Assembly (NCBI GenBank): GCA_035531675.1
Contig: DATKSL010000039.1
Coordinates: 45,835-109,834 of the forward strand
DNA: 64,000 nucleotides
Source: JAJPIG01 sp035531675
GTDB lineage: Bacteria > Desulfobacterota > Binatia > Binatales > Binataceae
Direction: 5' to 3'
Within the stretch, counting starts at the first letter, position 1, and the number at the start of each line of letters is the position of its first letter. The notes below the pieces were generated by a model. The model worked only from the letters and a program-made list of their open reading frames with translations, made no database searches and was not told the DNA's origin. The translations under genes were made by a program, and so were the position numbers. This document shows positions 36,529-51,291 of this stretch, in pieces.

Positions 36529-36999
36529 CTACCATCGGAAATGAGCGAACGCCTTGTTGGCCTCGGCCATCCGATGGGTATCTTCGCGTTTCTTAACCGC
36601 CCCGCCACGATTGGCCGCCGCTTCGAGAATCTCGGCCGCCAGCCGTTCCTTCATCGACTTCTCGCCGCGCGCCCGCGCCGCCGTCACCAGCCATCGCATG
36701 GCCAGCGAACTGCGCCGCAGCGGCCGTACTTCGACCGGCACCTGATAGTTGGCGCCGCCGACCCGCCGCGACCTGACTTCGACACTGGGGCGGACATTGT
36801 CGAGCGCCCGCTTGAAGACCACCAGGCCATCTTCCTTGGTGCGATCGGCCACCAGGTCGAGGGCGCCGTACAGGATCAGCTCAGCGGTTGGCTTCTTGCC
36901 CCGCTCCATCACCACGTTGACGAACTTCGCCACCGTGCGGTCGTGGAACTTGGGATCCGGGCTGACTTCCCGGACTTTCGCCTGGCCTTTGCGTGACAT
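36529..36999 (-). CDS. rpsG: Ribosomal protein uS7
   Basis: The 156-residue protein nucleates 30S head assembly and touches E-site tRNA. It contains NVRPSVEVRSRRVGGANYQVPVEV and the C-terminal KREDTHRMAEANKAFAHFRW. In Escherichia coli it represses the str operon from a site between rpsL and rpsG; here that gap is only 4 nt. Confidence 0.98.
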   Translation of the reverse strand: MSRKGQAKVREVSPDPKFHDRTVAKFVNVVMERGKKPTAELILYGALDLVADRTKEDGLVVFKRALDNVRPSVEVRSRRVGGANYQVPVEVRPLRRSSLAMRWLVTAARARGEKSMKERLAAEILEAAANRGGAVKKREDTHRMAEANKAFAHFRW

Positions 37000-37003
37000 C
37001 GGA

Positions 37004-37375
<372 letters not shown>

Positions 37376-37488
37376 TTCGGATGCGATCCCCTCGGCCCGG
37401 AATTCCCGGTCCGCGCTCTAAATCTCGCCGGCTCATTCGCCCGGTCCCGCACGGACCCGAGCCTCGACCGGCCAATTTTTCAAACAAA

Positions 37489-37517
37489 CCCCCCAAGGGC
37501 TGAAGTACCCTTGGGGG
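37489..37517 (-). terminator. Stable hairpin between rpoC and rpsL
   Basis: A 10-bp perfect stem (CCCCCAAGGG / CCCTTGGGGG, 8-base loop) is followed on the transcribed strand by GTTTGTTTG and then an A/T-rich run. It could terminate part of the rpoBC transcript. It also lies almost exactly at the predicted 5' end of transcripts from the promoter just upstream, where it could stabilise or regulate the rpsL mRNA. Confidence 0.6.
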
Positions 37518-37524
37518 AAACGTT

Positions 37525-37551
37525 AGTATATAACCTACTGCTTCCCGGCTG

Positions 37552-37555
<4 letters not shown>
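37525..37555 (-). promoter_or_regulatory. Sigma-70-type promoter of the str operon, overlapping the rpoC stop
   Basis: A consensus -35 TTGACA (37555-37550) overlaps the rpoC stop codon. TATATA follows at 17 bp (37532-37527), or the closer match TATACT at 19 bp (37530-37525). The next gene, rpsL, starts about 145 nt downstream. Confidence 0.6.
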
Positions 37556-41805
<4,250 letters not shown>

Positions 41806-41837
41806 TTACCCTGCTCCCTGTGAGCGGCGACCGCGCC

Positions 41838-46004
<4,167 letters not shown>

Positions 46005-46067
46005 CGACTACCTCCTCCGGCGCGCGCCATGAGCGTGACGCATCATCGAATCGCCGGAGTATTGTGC

Positions 46068-46088
46068 GGCGCCGCGCCGCGCGGCGCC
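46068..46088 (-). other. GC-rich stem-loop in the rplL-rpoB spacer, proximal to rpoB
   Basis: A perfect 9-bp stem (GGCGCCGCG / CGCGGCGCC) with a 3-base loop lies 64 bases before rpoB. No T-run follows it. It may be an RNase-processing or pausing site. Confidence 0.5.
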
Positions 46089-46131
46089 CGCCCCTTTTGC
46101 CTGATACTTCACGCCGCCACAAAAGCGGTCC

Positions 46132-46164
46132 GGGTCCGCACCGACTTCCGGTCGGTGGGGACCC
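46132..46164 (-). terminator. Long stem-loop in the rplL-rpoB spacer, likely attenuator
   Basis: The arms GGGTCC-G-CACCGAC and GTCGGTG-G-GGACCC pair over 13 positions with one mismatch around a 5-base loop. CTTTTG lies about 8 bases after it on the transcribed strand. In Escherichia coli the same spacer holds an attenuator and an RNase III site; equivalence is inferred from position. Confidence 0.5.
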
Positions 46165-46207
46165 GCAAACGCCCGAGCCTGAACCAATGATGGTTGCAAG
46201 GCTGGTA

Positions 46208-46600
46208 TTACTTCAGCTCGACCGTGCCACCCGCCTCTTCGAGCTTTTTCTTGACATCCTCGGCCTCGGCCTTGTTGACCCCTTCCTTGATCGGCTTGGG
46301 GGCGCTGTCGACCAGGTCCTTGGCTTCCTTGAGCCCCAGCCCGGTCAGCTCGCGCACCACCTTGATCACCTGGATCTTCTTGTCGCCCGAGCCGGTCAGC
46401 ACTACCGAGAACTCGTCCTTCTCGACCGCCGCCGCCGCCGCGCCACCGCCGGCCGCTGGCGCCGCCGCTATCGCGACCGGTGCAGCCGCCGACACGCCGA
46501 GCTCCTGCTCGAGTTCCTTGACCAGTGCCGCGGCGTCCATCAGGCTCAGGTTCTTCAGATAATCCTTCACCTGATCGCGGTTCAATTGTGCCTCTGACAT
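46208..46600 (-). CDS. rplL: Ribosomal protein bL12 (L7/L12)
   Basis: The 130-residue stalk protein has an N-terminal dimerisation region (YLKNLSLMDAAALVKELEQELGV), an Ala-rich hinge and the C-terminal factor-binding domain (EKDEFSVVLTGSGDKKIQVIKVVRELTGLGLKEAKDLVD). It recruits EF-Tu and EF-G. It is 98 bp from rplJ. Confidence 0.98.
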   Translation of the reverse strand: MSEAQLNRDQVKDYLKNLSLMDAAALVKELEQELGVSAAAPVAIAAAPAAGGGAAAAAVEKDEFSVVLTGSGDKKIQVIKVVRELTGLGLKEAKDLVDSAPKPIKEGVNKAEAEDVKKKLEEAGGTVELK

Positions 46601-46698
46601 CTTGCTCTCTCTCCTTGCCTCGCGCTCGGGCCGCGCCGGAGAGCGCGCCGAGACGAATAAATTCTTTCGCGTCCGTCCTTATGCTCCGGCCGCGGTCC

Positions 46699-47295
46699 TT
46701 ATGCCCCAGCCTCAGCCGGCGGCGGCGCCGCTTCGGTTGGCGCGGCTGCGGCTGGTGGGGCTGCGGCTGGCGGAGCCTCGGGGCCGCGCTGTTTGCCGAT
46801 CGCGTCGATCACCCGCGCCACCATCGAGCCGGGCTCGTTCAGCAGCCGCACCAGGCGCGTCGCCGGCGCCTGCAGCAAGCCCAAAAGCTGCGCCATCACC
46901 ACTTCGCGCGGTGGCAGCGTAGACAGCGCCTGCAGCTCCTCGGCCGACAGCGCCTGGCCGCCGAGCACGCCGCCGCGCAGCTTGAACTTGTCGCCCAGCT
47001 CGCGCAGCGCCGCCACGGTCTTGGCCACCGCCACCGGATCGCCGTAGCAAAAAATTATAATGACCGGGCCGCCGAGCTGGTCCTCCAGCGCCTGGTATGG
47101 AGTCGCCTTGATCGCCAGCCTGACGAGCGTGTTTTTCGCCACCCGCAGCTCACCGTCGACCGCCCGCACGCGGCGGCGCAAATCGGTCGATTGGGCCGCG
47201 CTCAGTCCGCGATACTCCGACACCAGCGCCATCGTGGCCCGCGCGAAACGGCCGGCCAGCTCTTCGACGACGGTAGTTTTATCCGCTTTCTTCAT
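46699..47295 (-). CDS. rplJ: Ribosomal protein uL10
   Basis: The 198-residue protein anchors bL12 dimers to 23S rRNA. The core (MKKADKTTVVEELAGRFARATMALVSEYRGL) is normal, and after the bL12-binding helix there is an added Ala/Pro/Glu tail of about 25 residues. Only 36 nt separate it from rplA, too little for a long L10-binding leader of the Escherichia coli kind. Confidence 0.97.
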   Translation of the reverse strand: MKKADKTTVVEELAGRFARATMALVSEYRGLSAAQSTDLRRRVRAVDGELRVAKNTLVRLAIKATPYQALEDQLGGPVIIIFCYGDPVAVAKTVAALRELGDKFKLRGGVLGGQALSAEELQALSTLPPREVVMAQLLGLLQAPATRLVRLLNEPGSMVARVIDAIGKQRGPEAPPAAAPPAAAAPTEAAPPPAEAGA

Positions 47296-47331
47296 GGTCT
47301 CAAATTTCGTCCCGGGGGCCGCTTGCCGCGG

Positions 47332-48039
47332 CTAGGCCGCCGCCGCCACCGTCCGCACCGCGCCGGGATCGACCTTGACCCCGGGGCTCATGGTCGAGGA
47401 GATCGCGACGCTCCTTATATAGTTGCCCTTGGCGCTGGCCGGACGCGAGCGCGCGATCGCGGACAGCAGGGCGTTGGCGTTCTCGGCGAGCTTTTCCTCG
47501 CCGAAGCTGAGCTTGCCGATCGGGGCGTGCACTACGCCCGCCTTGTCGACCCGGTAGTCGACCTTGCCGGCCTTGACCTCGGCCACCGCCTTGGCGACGT
47601 CGAAGGTCACCGTGCCGATCTTGGGGTTAGGCATCAGGCCGCGCGGTCCGAGGATTTTGCCGAGCCGGCCGACCTGGCCCATCATGTCCGGGGTCGCGAT
47701 CACGCGGTCGAAGTCGAGCCAGCCTTCTTCCTGGATCTTCTTGATCAGATCGTCGCCGCCGACGAAGTCCGCCCCCGCCTCGCTCGCTTCCTTCTCTTTC
47801 TCGCCCTTGGCCAGCACCAGCACGCGCGGCACCTTACCGGTGCCGTGGGGCAGCACCACGGTGCCACGGACGTTCTGATCGGCCTGGCGCGGATCGACGC
47901 TGAGCCGCACCGCCAGCTCGACGGTCTCGTCGAACTTGGCGACGTGGTTGGCCGCCACCAGCTTGATCGCGTCGCTCAGCGGATAGCGCACCGCCCGATC
48001 GATCTCCTTGGCCGCCTCGCGATATTTCTTGCCCGCCAT
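47332..48039 (-). CDS. rplA: Ribosomal protein uL1
   Basis: The 235-residue protein of the L1 stalk, which moves with E-site tRNA, has the GLMPNPKIGTVT loop and the KAGVVHAPIGKLSF segment. It follows rplK by 21 nt. In other bacteria uL1 represses this operon. Confidence 0.98.
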   Translation of the reverse strand: MAGKKYREAAKEIDRAVRYPLSDAIKLVAANHVAKFDETVELAVRLSVDPRQADQNVRGTVVLPHGTGKVPRVLVLAKGEKEKEASEAGADFVGGDDLIKKIQEEGWLDFDRVIATPDMMGQVGRLGKILGPRGLMPNPKIGTVTFDVAKAVAEVKAGKVDYRVDKAGVVHAPIGKLSFGEEKLAENANALLSAIARSRPASAKGNYIRSVAISSTMSPGVKVDPGAVRTVAAAA

Positions 48040-48060
48040 CGTAATACCTCTGTCGTGCCG

Positions 48061-48483
48061 CTACTCGATCTCGATACCCATCGAGCGCGCAGTCCCTTCG
48101 ACGGTCTTCATCGCCGCCGCCAGATCCTTGGCCGTCAGGTCGGTCAGCTTGGTCTTGGCGATCTCTTCGACCTGCTGGCGCGTGACCTTGCCGACCTTGT
48201 TCTTGTTGGGCGCCGGCGAGCCCTTGGCGAGCCCGGCCGCGCGCAGTAACAGGTTCGAGGCCGGCGGGCTCTTGGTAACAAAGGTGAAGGAGCGGTCGGC
48301 ATAGACCGTCACCACCACCGGCACCACCAGCCCCGTCATATTCTGGGTCTGGGCGTTGAAGGCCTTGCAGAACTCCATGATATTGACGCCGCGCTGGCCG
48401 AGCGCCGGCCCCACCGGCGGCGAGGGATTTGCCGCCCCGCCTGGAATCTGGAGCTTAATCTGTCCGACGACTTTCTTGGCCAC
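48061..48483 (-). CDS. rplK: Ribosomal protein uL11
   Basis: The 140-residue protein (MAKKVVGQIKLQIPGGAANPSPPVGPALGQRGVNIMEFCKAFNA) binds the GTPase-associated centre of 23S rRNA, the thiostrepton site. It lies 103 bp after nusG. Confidence 0.98.
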   Translation of the reverse strand: MAKKVVGQIKLQIPGGAANPSPPVGPALGQRGVNIMEFCKAFNAQTQNMTGLVVPVVVTVYADRSFTFVTKSPPASNLLLRAAGLAKGSPAPNKNKVGKVTRQQVEEIAKTKLTDLTAKDLAAAMKTVEGTARSMGIEIE

Positions 48484-48586
48484 TTGAGCTGCCGCCCCCG
48501 CTATTCAGACCGAGCCGCCGGCGCCGCCCCGCCATCCGCAGCAGGGCTGCAGAAGAGCGCCGGAGGGCCGACGGTCAATTCCGTTA

Positions 48587-49195
48587 CTAAGACTTTTCGA
48601 CCTGCACGAAATCCAGTTCGACCGGCGTGGCGCGCCCGAAGATCGAGATCAACACGCGCACCTTGCCTTTTTCCGGCCGCACCTCTTCCACCGTGCCATT
48701 GAAATCCTGAAATGGCCCGTCGACGACCTTCACCGCCTCGCCCACCTCGAACAGTACCTTGGGCTTGGGCCGCAGGGCCCCTTCCTCCATCTGCTGAGTG
48801 ATCTCCCGGACTTCGGATTCCGGCACTTCGGGCGGCTGAGTGGCGTGGCCGACGAAGCCGGTCACCTTGGGGGTATTCTTGATGAAATGCCAGGTCTCCT
48901 CATCCAGCACCATGTGCACGAAGATGTAGCCGGGGAAGAACTTGCGGCTTGAGATCCGGCGCTGCCCGCCCTTGCCCAGCTCCTGCACGCTCTCGACCGG
49001 CACCAGCACCTCGCCGACCCGATCCTTGAGACGCGCGAACTCGGGCGATCGCAGCCGCTGCTCGAGCGCGGCGCGGGCCTTCTGCTCATAGCCGGAATAA
49101 GTGTGCACCACGTACCAATGCATCGCCGCCGCGAGCGGCGAGGCCGCGGTCACTTCGGCTTCTTTTTTGGCCTGCTCTTCCGTCCCGGTTTCCAT
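48587..49195 (-). CDS. nusG: Transcription antitermination/termination factor NusG
   Basis: The 202-residue protein has the NGN domain (MHWYVVHTYSGYEQKARAALEQRL, from about residue 25) and a C-terminal KOW domain (GEAVKVVDGPFQDFNGTVEEV). It links RNA polymerase to Rho or the ribosome. About 24 residues precede the core; no ribosome site decides between ATG 49195 and ATG 49123. Confidence 0.97.
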   Translation of the reverse strand: METGTEEQAKKEAEVTAASPLAAAMHWYVVHTYSGYEQKARAALEQRLRSPEFARLKDRVGEVLVPVESVQELGKGGQRRISSRKFFPGYIFVHMVLDEETWHFIKNTPKVTGFVGHATQPPEVPESEVREITQQMEEGALRPKPKVLFEVGEAVKVVDGPFQDFNGTVEEVRPEKGKVRVLISIFGRATPVELDFVQVEKS

Positions 49196-49256
49196 AGCGA
49201 CCCGCTGTCGTTCGTTAGCGCCCGGCGCCCCCTCGAGGGGCCGCGCAAGATCGAAG

Positions 49257-49460
49257 CTAGCTCAGTAGTTGTCGCACCACCCTGGTTGCTGCCAAATCGA
49301 TCAGGCCGAGCCATATCGCCATCACGATTGTCAGGATCACCACCACCACGGTCGCCTGTAAGGTCTCTTTGGGCGAAGGATAATGGACTTTGGCGAGTTC
49401 GGTCCATGCCTCCTTAACGAAGCTTACGCCCTGTTCAAGGTAATTTTTCAGTTTAGCCAT
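49257..49460 (-). CDS. secE: Protein translocase subunit SecE
   Basis: The 67-residue protein has an amphipathic helix (VSFVKEAWTELAKVHYPSPKETLQ) followed by one membrane segment (VVVVILTIVMAIWLGLIDLA), the short single-span form that clamps SecY. Its place between tRNA-Trp and nusG is the conserved one. Confidence 0.96.
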   Translation of the reverse strand: MAKLKNYLEQGVSFVKEAWTELAKVHYPSPKETLQATVVVVILTIVMAIWLGLIDLAATRVVRQLLS

Positions 49461-49492
49461 AATTGCTTATGCAAATCAAGCGCCAAGAGCGC

Positions 49493-49570
49493 TGGCGGGT
49501 CAGGCAGGATTCGAACCTGCAACCCTCGGATTTGGAGTCCGATGCTCTGTCCAATTGGAGCTACTGACCC
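49493..49570 (-). tRNA. trnW: tRNA-Trp (CCA anticodon)
   Basis: A cloverleaf with GGGTCAG/CTGACCC acceptor arms, anticodon loop CTCCAAA and T-loop TTCGAAT. The 3' CCA is encoded. It lies between rpmG and secE. Confidence 0.97.
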
Positions 49571-49677
49571 TCATTATATCCCGCTGCCCAGCCGGATACC
49601 GCCCCCTACTGCGCCGCGGCCCCGACGCTGCCGCCGGCCGCTATGCGCTGGTCCGCTCGCCCGGCCCGGGCAGGCGG

Positions 49678-49830
49678 CTAAACCTTGACCTCGCGATGGA
49701 CGGTATGGGAGCGGCAGCTGGGACAGAACTTCTTGATCGAAAACTTTTCGGTCTGCCGCTTCTTGTTCTTGCTGGTGGTATAATTGCGCCGCTTGCAGCC
49801 GTCGCACGCCAATCCGATTAGATCTCTCAT
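49678..49830 (-). CDS. rpmG: Ribosomal protein bL33, zinc-binding form
   Basis: A 50-codon gene starts MRDLIGLACDGCKRRNYTTS and ends SHTVHREVKV. Cys9, Cys12, Cys36 and Cys39 form the C+ zinc site. It is located between tRNA-Thr and tRNA-Trp, where a tuf gene usually precedes it. Confidence 0.95.
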   Translation of the reverse strand: MRDLIGLACDGCKRRNYTTSKNKKRQTEKFSIKKFCPSCRSHTVHREVKV

Positions 49831-49874
49831 CGTCGATAATTCCAGCGGCGTCCCTCAGGACGCCAGATTTGCAA

Positions 49875-49947
<73 letters not shown>

Positions 49948-49995
49948 ATCCCCAGTTCTCATGAAGCGCGTCAAGGCAGACCCACCGTCGCCGAG

Positions 49996-50071
49996 TGGAG
50001 CGGGAAACGGGACTCGAACCCGCGACCCCGAGCTTGGAAGGCTCGCGCTCTACCAACTGAGCTATTCCCGC
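49996..50071 (-). tRNA. trnG: tRNA-Gly (TCC anticodon)
   Basis: Acceptor arms GCGGGAA/TTCCCGC, anticodon loop CTTCCAA and T-loop TTCGAGT. The 3' CCA is encoded. Confidence 0.96.
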
Positions 50072-50154
50072 TCAGAACCGTCAAATATAGCGAAAGGTCT
50101 CGCGCTTTGCGAGCGCTAGCCGGATTTTGAGTAGTGAGCGGCATTGAGTGGCCA

Positions 50155-50206
50155 CCTCCCTCCCCCTCGATTTTGGGGTAGGGCCGGGGTGGGGGTCGAG
50201 GGGCGG
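50155..50206 (+). repeat. REP-like GC-rich palindromic repeat, copy A
   Basis: The copy starts CTCCCTCCCCCTC and ends GGGGTGGGGGTCGAG. It is an inverted match to copy B, with small differences in the loop. Its internal stem in this copy is imperfect. Confidence 0.7.
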
Positions 50207-50334
50207 TTCTGAGTCTCTATGAGGACCGCCTCGGTATCCATCAAAGCCTCGCGCTACAAAAAAATGCAGCCCGCGAAAGCTGCTCACGACAGAACAGATT
50301 GGCACTCGGAAGCGCCCAAGATAATCCGGCGCAT

Positions 50335-50384
50335 CCGCACTCGACCCCCACCCCAACCCTCCCCCAAGACTGAGGGGGAGGGAG
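50335..50384 (-). repeat. REP-like GC-rich palindromic repeat, copy B
   Basis: Read on the minus strand it starts CTCCCTCCCCCTCAG and ends GGGGTGGGGGTCGAG. It contains a perfect 7-bp stem (CTCCCCC / GGGGGAG). With copy A it forms a large inverted repeat. Confidence 0.7.
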
Positions 50385-50474
50385 TCAGAAACCTGCAACC
50401 GTTCAGCCTTCCTCTTCGTTTAGTGAATGCGTTGAATCCAAAATGATGCGCTGGCGGATTTTGGCCGCCAATTC

Positions 50475-51281
50475 CTAGCGCCCCTTGTAGACCGCTTTGC
50501 GCTTCTCGAGAAACGAGCGCGGCCCCTCTCTGGCATCCTCGGAGCCCATCACCGCGGCGAAAATCTCATCCTCGATCTTATGGGCGTCGGCCAGCGGCAG
50601 TCCTGTCATCCGCGCCGCCGCCTGCTTGATCAGCTTTATCGCCAGCGGACCGTTGGCCGCGATGGTCGCCGCGATCTCGCGCGCCTTGGTTAGCACCTGG
50701 TCGGCCGGCACCACGTGATTTATCAACCCCATCTCAAGCGCCTCGGCGGCGCTGAAGCGCGACCCGGTCAGCATCATCTCCATCGCGCGGCAATACGGAA
50801 TCTGGCGCGGCAGACGGGCCAGCGCGCCGCGGGCCGGAGCCAGCGCCCAGCGCGCCTCCTGGAGCGCGAAGCTCGCGTCTTCGGAGGCGATCCGGATATC
50901 GGTCGCGGTCATCAGTTCGAGCGCGCCGGCGAAGCAGAAGCCGTTGATCGCCGCGATGATCGGCTTGCTGAGGCCGTACTGATGGCGCAACATCGCGCGG
51001 TCCCCCGTCCCCGGCTCGAGGAACTTGCGGTCCCAGTCGTCGTCGGGCGGGCGAGCACCGGTGCCGAGCGGGGTCAGCCGGTTGAAATCCGCGCCGATCG
51101 AAAACGCGCGACCGCCGGCCCCGGTCAGGATCGCCACCCGCACCTGCTGGTTGGCCTCGATCTCGTCCCACGCCGCCGCCAGCCGCACGACCGTCTCGGG
51201 ATCGAAGGCATTAAGCTTTTCCGGACGATTGAAGGTGATCAGCGCCACGTTCGCGTCGATTTCCAATTGCAACGATGCCAT
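50475..51281 (-). CDS. Enoyl-CoA hydratase/isomerase family protein
   Basis: The 268-residue crotonase-fold protein has the oxyanion-hole segments GGRAFSIGADFN and NGFCFAGALE. Both catalytic glutamates of true hydratases are conserved (Glu122 in GALE and Glu142 in ALQEA, 20 residues apart as in the rat enzyme), so water addition to an enoyl-CoA is likely. It is the third gene of a same-strand set with the CaiB/BaiF gene (10-bp gap) and the LLM gene. The C-terminus (GPRSFLEKRKAVYKGR) is the typical F-x-EKR-x-P/A-x-F/Y-x-G end. The CoA substrate is unknown. Confidence 0.93.
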   Translation of the reverse strand: MASLQLEIDANVALITFNRPEKLNAFDPETVVRLAAAWDEIEANQQVRVAILTGAGGRAFSIGADFNRLTPLGTGARPPDDDWDRKFLEPGTGDRAMLRHQYGLSKPIIAAINGFCFAGALELMTATDIRIASEDASFALQEARWALAPARGALARLPRQIPYCRAMEMMLTGSRFSAAEALEMGLINHVVPADQVLTKAREIAATIAANGPLAIKLIKQAAARMTGLPLADAHKIEDEIFAAVMGSEDAREGPRSFLEKRKAVYKGR

Positions 51282-51291
51282 CTCTCTCCCC

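Larger units (their letters stand above)
50072..50474. other. 403-bp intergenic region with an inverted REP-like pair
   Basis: No credible gene is seen between tRNA-Gly and the hydratase gene. The region holds two inverted copies of a GC-rich repeat about 130 bp apart (listed separately). A TATATT sits some 20 bp before tRNA-Gly and may be a -10 element, but no matching -35 is evident. Confidence 0.6.

Noticed and set aside
47296..47331. L10-type autoregulatory leader upstream of rplJ
   Set aside because: Only 36 nt separate rplA and rplJ, too short for the known kink-turn leader; no clear structure is seen.
49831..49874. A second tuf gene beside rpmG
   Set aside because: The space between rpmG and tRNA-Thr is only 44 nt and nothing EF-Tu-like occurs in this part of the window; the only copy is at 33.2-34.4 kb.
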